A stretch of DNA of 64,000 nucleotides from Nemopilema nomurai (GCA_003864495.1 PEDN01001355.1:248001-312000), one strand, 5' to 3'. Counted from the stretch's first letter, positions 1-13,000 are shown. Translations and numbers: made by a program. The notes: a model not told the origin generated them from the letters alone.

Positions 1-154
1 TCTGGATGTGATTAACTGGTTCTTGTACCTGCTGCATGGTAGATGCCAAACATCAACCTCTGCTGTGTTGTTTAGGCCAACCCGTCGGTGGAAGAGGAAC
101 CAAAACTCTTTTAAGTTTCTGACCAAAATTTTCAACTGCCAAAGATGGATGTTG
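1..154 (+). other. Possible 5' non-coding exon of the NEK kinase gene
   Basis: A strong splice donor (GTTG|GTAAGT) lies at 154/155 and a good acceptor (TTTTTCAG) lies at 1036/1037, just before the kinase start codon at 1053. The simplest reading is a 5' UTR exon ending at 154. An ATG at 145 would be out of frame with the kinase after splicing, so this exon would not extend the protein. The start of the exon is not visible and may lie left of the window. The intron 155-1036 holds nothing I recognise. Confidence 0.4.
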
Positions 155-1052
155 GTAAGTAATCGAATAGCCTTTTAGACCAAAGAGGGATAACTTTAAA
201 TTTGTCCTTTGATGGAGTTTATAGCGAAATTACCCTGACCATAATTGCACAGGTCTACTTATTTGATTTTATGTTTAAATTTTGGGGGAGATTTTCGTTA
301 AAAGTATCAAGTTCATTTCATTTCTCGCATGCCTTTGATGTTTTTATGGGAATTGGTTAATTCTTTTCCAGTTATCAAGACATTTCACAAGCCTTAGTAT
401 TTTGATAATTATGCAAAATTTATTGATTTCAAATTAAGAAGATGATTTATTTCCTTTTTTGTACGATAGTAGGTCGAAGCTTAATTCTATTATTGTTGGC
501 ATCTGGTTATGCCAAGGTAATACCTAGGATATTTCAGGAATTCTAATTTTGAGCTAAGGGGGATTCAATTCAAAAAGCAAAATATGCTTTCGTCTGTATG
601 ACCACCTGTTTGTTGAATCTAATTAAATATTAACTGAGTGTTAACTGTTTAAGGATTGTCATTCTTGTCAGGTGCGCATATTTCCATAATTACGATCCAC
701 GCTAAAAGTTGTGCTTTTTGCATTGGTACCTGCTTCTTAAAGAAATTCATGCTAAGTGCAAGGAAAATAATGAGCTCACATTGGCTTTGGAAAAAGTGAA
801 AAGAAATTCAACCCTTTAATTTGGAACTGGTTGTCTTCTTTTTACAAATTCATATCCAGTTATTCATCTTACATTTATCCTAAAGATTCAAGTTTTTTTA
901 GATGACCTGTTTCTTATATAATATGATTGTCTACTTTCCATCTAATTTTTACCTGATGCTTTTGTATTAGGTTTGTTCCATTCCCTTCATCAACCTTTGG
1001 TTTTAATTGCTTTGTGGTTTTCCTGAAGTTTTTCAGGATTCAAATATTTGAC

Positions 1053-4000
1053 ATGCGCACTAAAATCTTGCCTTTAAAAATAGAGCCAGCTCCTACTCAC
1101 GATGAAAGCAAGTACAATTGTTTGTCAAATTTATACATTGAAAAGAAGATTGGAAAAGGACAGTTCTCTGAAGTTTATAGAGCAAAGTGTCTCATTGATA
1201 ATGAAACAGTGGCCTTGAAAAAGATTCAGGTAAATTCGTTCACATTTTGCCAGAATTTAGAGTGGAACTATTCGTTTTTGTGTTTTTTCTGAAGTCTTTC
1301 ACTGATAAGTACACCTTATTCATGTTGCACATGCAAAATTCAATAACGAGAAGTGACACTGATAAAATCATTACTTTTTTGCTGTTATCAGCATGTATGG
1401 GAAATGGGAATCAGTTCTGAATCAATATTTTTCAAAATGGTGTGATATGTATGAAATTCTGCAATTCAAGGGGGGGGGGGGGGGTGGAAGTTGTTTAAAA
1501 GTTTTCAAATTTAAACGTTAAGCTTGCTTTCTCACTGACATCCCTTGTTGGATTGCTTTAAGAAAACCAATTGTTGGCAACCTAAAAGATGCTTGTGAGA
1601 TTGTTGGTCTTTTAATCTCCATAATCATTCTAGATTTTTCAAATCATGGACCACAAGGCAAGGAATGACTGCATAAAAGAAATAGAGCTCTTAAAGGTAA
1701 GGAATCAAATAGCCCAACTATTTGAAGGGCGCTAAGCTGTTTTGTTGGTAAGTCGAAAGGGCCTTCCATGGCAAATTAACATGCCGCATTGAAAGTGGTA
1801 GCCAGATGATTTTTAACCTTTTTTTGAAAAAGAACAAAAGCATATAGCTCCCTTTGTACAGGTATGTACATTGTTTTGAAGTCATTGTTGCCATGGAGAT
1901 CTCTGCACCAACACAATGTACAGTTGCAATCCAATCCAAGTCAAGAAACAATACATTTTTACATAGACATTTAGATTCAAAGTAGAATCTTAAATATTTA
2001 ATGCTGAGGAAACTGTATAGCAACATAAGTTTTCTGCACCAAACTCCTTGTTTGTGAGGATCCTGCTTCCTGTTAAGCATTCATTTAATAATGCAAATTT
2101 GATATGTTTTGAGACCAAACTCTGGAGACTTGGAAAGAGTTATAGGCTTTATCTGAGCAAAAATGGCACTAAGTTTTGAAGATTAAAATCTTATCTGCCT
2201 TTATGTAGATAATGGGTTGCCATTTTTTCAACATATTTCAAAGCTATGGTGACAATTTTGAAGCCAAAAATCTGTTTTAAAACATGCGTTTTGGCTTTGA
2301 ACTTTGTTAAAAAGATTGCTCAAGAAATAATGCAACGATGCCCAATTAGTTACAAACAGCTAGCATATTAGTTTATGTCAAATTAAGTTAGCAACACTTT
2401 TTCCCTTTTCCTGAATAGCCAAAGTTTAACTGCCATATACCTTTCCTTTTTTTAGTCATTGAATCATCCCAATGTTATAAAATGTCTTGCATCTTTCATA
2501 GAAAACAATGAGGTTAGTTTATGTCAATTTTTTGTTGTTTTATGTAAAGTGCATACCCAAAGAATGGTTTTTATGAATTGTGTAATTAGTCAAAGGAGCT
2601 TGTTTTGCTGGAGGTTTTGTGTTAGAAATAGCAGTGATAACCGTTTGTATGAAGGCATGTCAACAGGATAGAAATTGCAAGGAGGACTTTACCTTTTTCA
2701 ATCATGAATTGATAGTTGTACATTCAATTTCTGTTATTATGGACATGATAGGGGCCAAAAAATTGCTTCAATGGTAATGAGAGTCCATAATAGGCCATGC
2801 AGAATATATCCAATATCACAGAGCTATAGATTGGAGAACTATTGTTTTTTGCTATCATCAGCAGTCATACAATCTTAATGAAAGATATGAAATTCTGTGT
2901 TAGAGAACCAGAAAATGGTGGAGGCAGATATGCGTAGCAAGATAATCAAATTTACCAAAAATTATTTCTTCTTTTTTGAATGAGATAGGGTTGCAGTTAA
3001 ATGTGGTAAGCAAGTAAACAGGGAGCTGCATTGGATCTCCAGATTCAAATAATGCTTAAATTCTATAGGAATGCAGATTTCCTAGATATACTGGACATGC
3101 CTATAACGCATCATTGAGTCTACAAGCAAGGCTTCCATTTGGAAGGGGTATCAAGCAATATGTGATTACCAGAAAAATGAAAATATGTTGCTCATAATCA
3201 AAATTGTCCTTCTAAATATATTAACAGGGTTATCAGTCTTTAAGTTAATGTTATAAAAGTCATTATTTTCTCATTCCAATCTAATTTTTAGTTGAATATT
3301 GTCTTGGAGTTAGCTGATGCAGGAGATTTGTCAAAAATGATAAAGGTTTTTGTTTAATTAATTTTGTGCATAGTTGTTTTTCTTCAAAGGTTCTATCTTC
3401 ACATTTATTGCATCTCAAATGCAGATTCCCCTGGTTTATGAGCCATAAAAGAGCTTTTTCTTCTGGCAAATTTTGTATGTGAAATGTTGTTATTAAAATT
3501 GATGCAGTTTGCTGATATTTTTACATATTTTTTGTTAACAAAACAGTGCATTGCACGCTACTTATGACAAGTCCTTGAGCTGAGAATTTGTTTTGTTGTC
3601 AATCCTCAGTATCTTTCCCATTACTTTGTTAAAAGCTGGTAGTTACAGCACCTTTTAAAGCTGAATGTAACTTTTAGCACTTCAAAAAAAACAAGCGACT
3701 GTTACCAGAGAAGACCATATGGTAAGTGTGTTTACAGTTGTTTTGGATGTTGCTGTTTTGTCTTCTTAAAATTTTTACATGATTTTGTCCTTGCGCCTGA
3801 TGCACTATCAAACAGTATTTCATTATGATGTATTTATTAAAGATTTCATCGAGACATGAAATAATTATTGTTTTGTGATTTAGCTGATGCTCACTTTGGG
3901 GCTGTTTACAAAACTATTAAAATTTTCTTATCACCCAATGGTTTGTCGATTTTAAATTTTGATTTTGTGTAGAGGAAAAGTTGTTGGAAACAATTTTTAA

Positions 4001-6196
4001 TAAAGCCCTTTTTATAAGGACTGAAATTCTTGGTTTTTTTGCTTTTTTAAGAAATTCAGGGCATGGTCCTTGTTTGGTCTTTTTTCAGGATTTATTTTAT
4101 AAGTTTGTCATTTACGTTTCCAGTTCAGACAACATAGTTGGGAAGCAGTGTATCTTGATATAAGATTATTCAATCTCTAGGAAGTACTTTGTTCAGCTCA
4201 CAGCTGCACTTGAACATATGCATTCAAGAAGAGTGATGCATAGAGGTAATTAGTTAAATCTTCCATATAAATAATGCAAATATTTTAATGGGAATAATTT
4301 TATTTTCTTTCAAATTTTTAATCAATTTACCTTTTTGCAGTGGAGCTATCAAGTTTACATCTCTTTTCAATTTTTTTCAAAGCATGAAATATTTTGTAGA
4401 TATCAAGCCAGCCAATGTGTTTATTACTGCAAATGGTGTGGTCAAACTAGGAGATCTCGGATTAGGAAGGTACTTCAGCTCAAAGACAACAGCTGCACAT
4501 TCATTAGGTACTATATTTCAATTGCATTCCAAAATCTATTTAATTTACTGTGGGTAATGAATTTTTTTGGCAGTGAAATGTATGAATACTTTGTGTTTTA
4601 CTGAAGCATCAGTTTTGCTTGTTGTCAACACCTGTGTTATTCTGATGTGCTTTTTATATATTGGCTACACCTTAACATTTCAAGTTGCTTCATTTCAATG
4701 AACTAGCTAAAACTCTGTTTTACGTATATTTCTATTGTCTTTTTGAAATATTTTATTTTGCTCATATTATTAGGCTAATTTGAACTCTTTAATATCTGAA
4801 GCAATCATATAATAATCCTCGCCCCTACAACTCTGCCTGATTTTAGTTGGTACACCATACTACATGTCACCAGAAAGAATTCATGAGAATGGTTATAATT
4901 TCAAGTCAGATATATGGTCATTGGGATGTTTGCTGTATGAGGTGAAGAAAATGAAATGCTTCCTCAATAAACTAAGTACTATTTCCTATAATTTTGATCA
5001 GTCAGCTCACCTATTCTTTCTTGAGAGTCAAATGAATAGAAAACATTTATCTATTATAATATAATATATCTATACAATTTATTTCCTATACTTTTTCTTT
5101 CAGTTTAGTAGCTTAATTTTGATAGAAAGCTGTAACAATTTAGAATAATCATTTACTAGTGTCAATAATACAACATAATAAACCATACTTACAACATAAA
5201 TTTAAATTCACTATTCTACATCATCCAAGTACCTGAACATTTTGCAATCATTGCTTCAATAGGAATGTAGTATAATCTTGTAGGTGCTCCAATATATGTT
5301 GAATCTTCGTGATCTTAAATAATCTCAGTGTTTCAAGGTGTTTTGTCCCAGTGTTTGGCTCTCTGTGTTTGCAAAACTCTGTGTTTGCAATCTCTGCAAG
5401 GTGCTATTTATTATGTATCAAATATATTGATATCATGTCCAGTTGCAATGTTATGATGAAGTGCTTAATCCCAGATGCTTCATGAAAGATACTAAAGTTC
5501 TGAAATATTTTTTGGGGTTGGTTTTTTGTGCCACAAGGCCACATGAAAAAAGTAAGAGACAGAAGGAAATTCTAAGGATGCTTTTTTATAATTTTTCTTT
5601 GCTTATAGATGGCAGCACTGCAATCACCATTTTATGGTGATAAAATGAATCTTTATTCACTATGCCAAAAGATTGAAAAATGCGAATATCCTCCATTACC
5701 TGCAGAGTACTACTCGGAAGAGGTATGTATGTTATCAAGTCTAGTTTGTTTATTTTTAGGTATAAAAAATGCTCTTTGAATGAAATAAATTCTCTTTGAA
5801 TATTTAGAGACCGATAAATGATAATGATGCTTGTTTCATAGTAACATTTGAAGTTGACTTGTATTTTCATAAAACAAGGGTTTTAGACAGTATCTAGTCA
5901 TTTAATGTTGTGTAATTTTTAATGCTTCATGATTCCGTTTTTGTTCCTACTCATAACTTTAAACCTATTATTATTATTTTTATTATTATTATTGACATTT
6001 CTATCAACAGACATTGCCAGATAACATAAGGTAAACAAATACGAAATATTTCGCATCAAGCATGGCACATCTTTTTTTTACATTGCAGTTGCGAAGTCTT
6101 GTTGAGCTTTGCATAAATCCTGACCCAGACAAAAGACCTGACATATTTTACATTCACAATGTTGCAAAGAAGATGCATGCTGTAAAGGTTTCATAG
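1053..6196 (+). CDS. NEK7: NEK6/NEK7-type serine/threonine protein kinase (10 coding exons)
   Basis: Coding exons: 1053-1229, 1634-1696, 2456-2512, 3292-3345, 3678-3721, 4181-4245, 4400-4507, 4847-4941, 5609-5722, 6089-6196. All are in phase and give 294 residues; human NEK7 has 302. The protein is almost only a kinase domain with a short N-terminal tail, as in NEK6 and NEK7. Visible motifs are the glycine loop IGKGQFSEV (33-41), VALKK with the ATP lysine at 56, the catalytic loop HRDIKPAN (152-159), DLG (172-174) in place of DFG, activation-loop Ser188 before [10 protein letters not shown], and the RPD motif near the end. NEK6/7 act downstream of NEK9 in mitotic spindle assembly and cytokinesis; NEK7 also has an NLRP3 role in mammals. 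The Tyr of the NEK7 'Tyr-down' switch (human Tyr97) is Cys90 here. The gene looks like a pre-duplication NEK6/7 ortholog, so the choice of symbol is nominal. The introns hold no other gene that I can see. Confidence 0.96.
1470..1484. repeat. Poly-G tract (15 G)
   Basis: A run of 15 consecutive G lies in the first coding-gene intron of the NEK kinase. It is a simple homopolymer with G-quadruplex potential. Its length is probably unreliable in the assembly. Confidence 0.9.
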
Positions 6197-7655
6197 ACAG
6201 TAACACAAATGTTGTAAGTTTCAGATACAGTCACATTTATTTTAGCAGTCAACATGCTAAGAGGTCCCTTCTTAAGGTGTTTTATCCATCATCTTTGAAC
6301 AAAAGCTTAACCTTAAAACCATCTCCAAACCTTAATGAAAGAAAATATGTCAAGATGTATTGTAATTTGAGGAATTGTACAATAGTTGTGTAAGATAATT
6401 AAGATTTTACTTTTAGTGAATATGAATTCTCAAAGTTCTTTAATGACACTTTTTCTCTGTCACTCCAAAAGAAAACAAGATTTATTCTGCCAGTAAACCT
6501 GAAACAACAAATTGGTTGTTTTTTCCATTAGTTAAAAATTAAGTTAAATCAGTAAGTTAACAAAAAAAGTCAGTAATATAACATGATGGTGATTCCAATC
6601 AAATAAAAGTCCAGATTTATTCTGGAATTGACACACAATCGACATGTTTATTTCTGTTATCTTATGCTGTCAGTGTTTATTCATAATCCGAACATTGTAA
6701 GTTGTTGTAAGCAAACTCTCCCTTAGCATTTATTGTACTTTTTCATTTATAATCATTAATAGGGTGGGCAGGACCCAAGTTTGACTTGCTTTGTATATTT
6801 TGTTTGTTGATATCCCTCTCCAGTGAAGTATGAGAACTTATTTTATGTCATATCATCACTTTAATGAAAAGGCAATGATCTTGATTCATACATTTAAAGA
6901 AATGTTATTGAATTCCTGGTGTATTGTATGCACCAAGCACTGTTTTGACTTAAAAGCAGCATCCGAAAAATTAACCTTGGATAGAACAAATCAAAGGTTT
7001 CTTCTGACATGTACAATTACAAAAGTTGCATGAAGTTGTCTTTGGTGTTAGAGTAATTACAATTTAAATTGTAATAACAAATCAGCTAGTAATTAGTACA
7101 GGCAACTTCCTCAGATTTGCAACAAAATGAAAAGTTTTGAAATTAGTTTGAAGCATCATAATTTTTCAATTTATCTTGACACAAGTGAATCTCATTTAAA
7201 CCTAGTGAAAAACAAGAGGTCCTATTCTGTAACCAACCAAGATTTTACTGAGGGTAAAGTTGATTGTATTTAATGTTATTTAATTAGTGCATCACCATGC
7301 TATTTTGTTTGATGCAGTGACATGTTAATGTATATACTTCAGGTATTTCTTTGTCTTTAGGTTAACACTTTGTCTTATTGCTAAAAGCTTAGGTATGCAA
7401 TTACCTTGTATGCTTGAAGAAGCAACAATTTGAATATGTAATGAAATAATGTTGCACATAAACTGGTTATAACTAGTGACTTTGGCTTTTTTACTGTCTT
7501 TGCCTCTTAGATAAATTTTGAAAAGTGCATGTGATGAATTATTTGCTTCACTTAGAGAAATTCTTTGAACACAAAATAAATTTTAAGTATGTCTCCTATG
7601 GCTGCGAACTTTCAACTACACTTTCAGCTACAGCACAAATAGAAAACAAAGTAGT
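6197..7655. other. Convergent intergenic region between the kinase and PFDN6; 3' UTRs
   Basis: The region lies between two convergent genes. It is AT-rich and holds no convincing exon on either strand. It carries poly(A) signals for both genes (6602-6607 on +; 7656-7661 on -). The only ORFs are short and unrelated to known proteins. Confidence 0.6.
6602..6607 (+). terminator. Candidate poly(A) signal AATAAA of the NEK gene
   Basis: The canonical hexamer lies about 405 nt after the kinase stop codon. No other canonical hexamer was noticed nearer. Cleavage-site evidence is lacking. Confidence 0.45.
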
Positions 7656-7661
7656 TTTATT
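7656..7661 (-). terminator. Candidate poly(A) signal AATAAA of PFDN6 (minus strand)
   Basis: TTTATT on the plus strand reads AATAAA on the minus strand, about 220 nt downstream of the PFDN6 stop codon. Confidence 0.4.
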
Positions 7662-7877
7662 GTAAGATCTGAGATAATTTGAAGAAGAAATTGTACATTG
7701 AATGAATTAACTATGTACAGTTCTTCTGTTCTAATTTATGGTACTCTAGACCAAACATGGCTCAATTTTTGTCACAGACTAGCACTCAGTCCAAAGTCAT
7801 ATATGGATAACTGTCACTTCTGACACCACTATGAGTCTGTTGCTGTGAAATATGATGCAATTATAATTTCCAACTGT

Positions 7878-9977
7878 TTATTTTTGCTGTGCCTTTGCCA
7901 TGAGTTGTTGATACTGTTGTTGCAACTTGCCAATGCCTTCTCTATTTGATGTCTGTTTAGCTTCAAGGTCTTGCAAGCTTTTTTCATGTCTTTTTCTGGC
8001 ATAATAATCACAAGCAATAAATTTGTCATATTAATTTGGTAAAAGAAATTATGAATTTAAATACTCAAAAGGAATATTGACTTTCTTCTATTCTTGTGTT
8101 TTAGTTGCAAAATGCATTTATACATAATAGATATGAAATAATCAAAATTTCAAAGCTTGGTAACTTTTGAATTGTTTGATTAATGAACCTGGGATTTTCA
8201 GCATAATATTTTCTCAAGAAATGGTTCATAAGGTATAAGTTTTAACTGAATCTGAGATGGGACCATCTGGTGATTTGGAATGGAATGACCAGATATAAGT
8301 AGTCTTGTTATATTCTATATACTCTTAAATAATGAAAACAGCATAAGAAGTCAAAAGCTGGTTGCTTGGCATCAAGGGTGAAATCTCTGGAAGTTTAAAC
8401 AGAGGTTATATGCTAGACATGAAACTTTAGTGAAGATGCTCAGATACTAACGATTCTGCTAGAATGTAGTCTATTCGCTTTTCAACATTCAGTTTTGCTT
8501 CATCAAGATCCTGCTTTACAAGAACTGGTCCCACCAGCTTGAAAACATTGGCATCTGATTTTAGCAGATCTAATTCCTGAAATTGAAAGCGTAATTAGAC
8601 TCCAAACAATATTAGATGAGGGATTAATGTGGCATGAGTGAAATTTTTTAAGGTTTTAAGAAACTTGAAGTCGATCTTGGGATAAGGAAGAATACCAGAA
8701 GATATTTAAAGTGTATGAAGAAAAAGAGTAGGAACATTTCAAATGCACTTCATAATTACTAATCAGTCACTTGATTGAGACAAAAGTTGCCTACTTGAAA
8801 AACTGAATAAATAAATTTAACTGGTGTTGAAATTACATACCTCCTTGACAATAACATTTTCTGTGAGCTGTGTCTCTAGCTGTTGTCTTTGTGCAAAGAG
8901 CTTCTGAATATCTAAAACAGGCCAAAATATGAGTGATGATGGTATTGCTAATAATGCAGAACAATAATAACACAGCCTTGAAGCTGGGAAAGGGATTGAT
9001 CTGCAGAATAGCATCAGCCCCATGGCATTTCAAATTAAATACCCAAAAGAGATTTTTCATGATGCAACTTTTGATATAAGTAAACAGCTTAACAGCTTCA
9101 GTCAAATCTGTTCATACTGTTTTGTCAAGGTATGGTGTAAAATTTGACTATGAGCAAAACTTTTAATGAAAAAGTTACTACTGCTGCAGCCATGCAGGAT
9201 TGATTTTGCCAATTTCACAACACTTTTGTTTGAGTATTGAAGTTTAACACAATCAAAATATTTTCATTTCTTTGTTAGAAAGATGAAAGTAAAATTTTCT
9301 ACCCACTGCAAGGGTATGATTGGACAATTTTTATGATGGCCATGCCCATGACCCCCAGTTTTCAAATAGCAGCATGGAAGTTTTCCTAGCTGCTCCTGTC
9401 CCCTGAAAATTTTACCCCATGTGAGAAAGCCCTGACTTTCAAATAAGCTGCATTCATATGTACCCCCTCCCACATCAAAGATGCATATCATTGAGGTATA
9501 GATATTATTCAGGTTTGGTTATTGCAAAAAGATCAGTCATTGATTAAGCTGCGCATCTTTCGTTCCATCACAAACCTGACCAAATTAGCTTCAAGGGCCT
9601 TTCATGAGTGTAGTAAGCCCTTTCTTCAGAAAGTTCTCAATATGACTCGAGCTTGTGGTGCTATGTTAAAGTAAATTGTGCTATATTTGGGCGAAAATTC
9701 AGACTCGGGATTCTATAAAAATATTTTGATGTTTGAGTTTGATGGTCCGGTGCCACCATACTACAGAGTATTGGCATTGTCCATGTTTCATTGGCAATGG
9801 GCGCAGGCTCATATTATTTCTGAAAGGCTAACTGTTTTTGTAGAGTCTAGATTCTTAAGCTTCGCCTAATATTTGAAATCATTACTAAAGATGTTTCATC
9901 ACACCTTTCTGAACCTTTTGAAATTCTTCAACCTCTTTTTGCAGCTGCTGTTGAACAACTTTCTCCTGTCCCGCCAT
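7878..9977 (-). CDS. PFDN6: Prefoldin subunit 6 (4 coding exons)
   Basis: Exons in transcript order: 9977-9905, 8911-8841, 8576-8452, 7995-7878. They total 387 nt, 128 residues plus stop, in phase throughout; human PFDN6 has 129. PFDN6 is a beta-type subunit of the hexameric prefoldin co-chaperone, which hands nascent actin and tubulin to the CCT chaperonin in the cytosol. The N-terminal helix (residues ~1-50) is Gln/Glu/Lys-rich coiled coil. The central beta hairpin shows LTENVIVKEELDLL and VFKLVGPVLVKQDLDEA (about 40-73). The C-terminal helix ends in QQQYQQLMAKAQQK. The ATG at 9977 is the first in the transcript and gives a normal family N-terminus. The gene is divergent from SURF1 (113 bp between start codons) and convergent with the kinase. 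Its 1 kb first intron (8912-9904) has no recognised content. Confidence 0.95.
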
Positions 9978-10090
9978 GTTGCCTTCCACTCCTAGACTCG
10001 CAGTCAGTAACTTTCAAAATGAGACAGAAAAGAGAACGGAAGAAGACAACTACAACAACACGTGGGGTTCTGAAGATAGTTTGTTATAAA
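9978..10090. promoter_or_regulatory. Bidirectional promoter region between PFDN6 and SURF1
   Basis: Only 113 bp separate the PFDN6 start codon (minus strand) from the SURF1 start codon (plus strand), so both core promoters and 5' UTRs must lie here or inside each other's transcripts. An E-box CACGTG is present at 10059-10064. I see no convincing TATA box oriented for either gene. Confidence 0.75.
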
Positions 10091-13000
10091 ATGATGCTGC
10101 GTTCGCGAGCAAGAGAACTCCTTTCAGTGGGACGAAAGTGCTTTCCCAGTAAGATTTACAATGTCCCTTCAATAATGCTGATAATTTTGTAGGTTTACAC
10201 TGGTTTTTGTGCATACTTCCATCTTTTCGTAACTTGCCAGCAAGCTCTCTAGACACGGGGCCTCCAGACGACCTTGGCAAAAATTGGAATTTAGTTGTGG
10301 TCTTTAATTAGACTGTTCATTTAAAAGTTAATGTTAGATAGGGCAATGGTTTTTTTCTTGCATATAAATCTGTGTGATGAGTACGTAGCTATTTTTGTAA
10401 GTAATGATTGTATGAGTGAAATCTAGTTCTAGTTGTTTCCAAAAGGCTTGGTTTAGGCGTGACATGGGCGTCGTAAATGTTATTCTGAAAATATACAGAG
10501 AAAATCCATTCAAATTCTATTTTTCACTTAAGCTCAACAGAACAGGCCCTGAGTCTTCCAGTTTTCTAAAGATGAAGCAAATTATTTGCAGCTACCCCAG
10601 ATTAGATTCTTTGCCCCATATACAGAGAATCATCTCCATTAAAGTTTCGCATTTGCAAATACGTGGCTGAAACTAATTGCCATAAAAATATAGTATGGAA
10701 TATTTTAGGACTCATTTAGAGAAAAACATTAGGGTAAATCCATGTCAAATCATCCAGACCATGACACCCTTACCTCTCAGATTTTCTTGAAATTTTCACC
10801 AGTAATAGATATCATGAAAAGTAGAAAATCCTGAAAATTTGAGCATCTAACTTCAAAGGATTCTTGAGTTATGCCTTTTTTTAGATTCAATGTAAATCTT
10901 GTTTCGCAACAAATATCGGCCATTTTGAATTTACTTTTTTTGAAATATTTCCTGTTTAAGAAATGTTCTAGCTCTACAAATTCACCCAGAGATGTTTTAT
11001 TGGGCGAGGAATCCAAAAACAGCATCAAAAATACCCAATGGTCAACCTTTTTTGAACTATTCACAAATCCATAAGTTTTTCACCATATCTCAAATATCTT
11101 GAAAAAAAACATGTGGCAGTGTAGATATTTGGATTTTTTCTTTTGGAGATGATTATACATACAATAAACTTCATTTGTTCCAAATATTGAGTTAAGTTCT
11201 CTTTTTATGCTCTCATAGTGAAGGAACAAAGATAAATTATTTTCCCGGGCCTCTCATATTAGCTATATCAGATACCATTTGTACAGTAAAAAGAAGTCAT
11301 GGAAAAGAAGAAAGGTAGAAGAGCAATTATCATGTCTTAAACTTTAAAGGACTTTATACTTGATGAAGTAACATTGGTTTCTTGTCAGGCTGGTAAAATA
11401 TGGTAAAAAGTAAAATCTACAAAAAATTCATGCCGTGCATACATATTCTTCAACTAAATTGTTACTTGACATGAGAACAAGGTCCCAGTATTACTTATGA
11501 CATACCACCCTATAGACTTGTTTTAGGGTAATTTTGATTGTCTCTGGTTCTGGCTCTGACTGATTGATCTGGTTCTATATTTCCGATCCTTCCGATCACA
11601 GCATGTGCACAGCATGTGCCCATTCAAAAAAAGACTGTCAGCGACGTGTCTGTCATCGATCCGTGACGCATCGCAGGCAGCCATCCGATCATTACAGCTA
11701 TGTAGAAACCAGGCTTAAAACAGGAAATTGTAATGATGTTGATTTAACATGAGTAATCCAATTGACACTTATTCACCTTTGTTAACCAAACTTTCCTAAA
11801 CAGGATTGTGATCGGAAGGATCAGAAATATAGAACCAGATCAATCAGTCAGAGCCAGAACCAGAGACAATCAAAATTACCCTAAAACAAGTCTATAGGGT
11901 GGTATGTCATAAGTAATACTGGGACCTTGTTCTCATGTCAAGTAACAATTTAGTTGAAGAATATGTATGCACGGCATGAATTTTTTGTAGATTTTACTTT
12001 TTACCATATTTTACCAGCCTGACAAGAAACCAATGTTACTTCATCAAGTATAAAGTCCTTTAAAGTTTAAGACATGATAATTGCTCTTCTACCTTTCTTC
12101 TTTTCCATGACTTCTTTTTACTGTACAAATGGTATCTGATATAGCTAATATGAGAGGCCCGGGAAAATAATTTATCTTTGTTCCTTCACTATGAGAGCAT
12201 AAAAAGAGAACTTAACTCAATATTTGGAACAAATGAAGTTTATTGTATGTATAATCATCTCCAAAAGAAAAAATCCAAATATCTACACTGCCACATGTTT
12301 TTTTTCAAGATATTTGAGATATGGTGAAAAACTTATGGATTTGTGAATAGTTCAAAAAAGGTTGACCATTGGGTATTTTTGATGCTGTTTTTGGATTCCT
12401 CGCCCAATAAAACATCTCTGGGTGAATTTGTAGAGCTAGAACATTTCTTAAACAGGAAATATTGCAAAAAAAGTAAATTCAAAATGGCCGATATTTGTTG
12501 CGAAACAAGATTTACATTGAATCTAAAAAAATTCATAACTCAAGAACCCTTTGAAGTTAGATGCTCAAATTTTCAGGATTTTCTACTATTCATGATATCT
12601 ATTACTGGTTAAAATTTCAAGAAAATCTGAGAGGTAAGGGTGTCAACCTTCCAAAATTCTGGATGATTTGATATGGACTTACCCATTATTCATTTCATTA
12701 CTGATGATGAAAACAACACAATAAAGACAAATATAGGAAGGGTACTGTTCCAATAGATAAATCATTTTGAAAGAAATTGTGGGGCTCCAACTGTGGATGA
12801 AAGTTTGTAAGTGCAGATTGTCAACCCCCAAGCAAAGCAAAAATTCAACTCTGGCAGCTACTTGTTTTTCAAGATTTTAACAATTTTCCACATGTTCTTT
12901 TTCAAAAGAATACCTTTCATAAAGCGAAAATAACCCGTCTATTAGCTATCAAGCACAATCACTGGTACTATACACTTCACAGATTTGCACATTTGGGAAA

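Noticed and set aside
1718..2080. 120-codon minus-strand ORF
   Set aside because: It is antisense within a kinase intron, with no domain and no splice context.
10777..11064. 95-codon ORF (minus) and its mirror at 12343-12612 (plus)
   Set aside because: They are the same sequence in the two arms of the foldback element. No domain is recognised, and duplication alone explains the apparent conservation.
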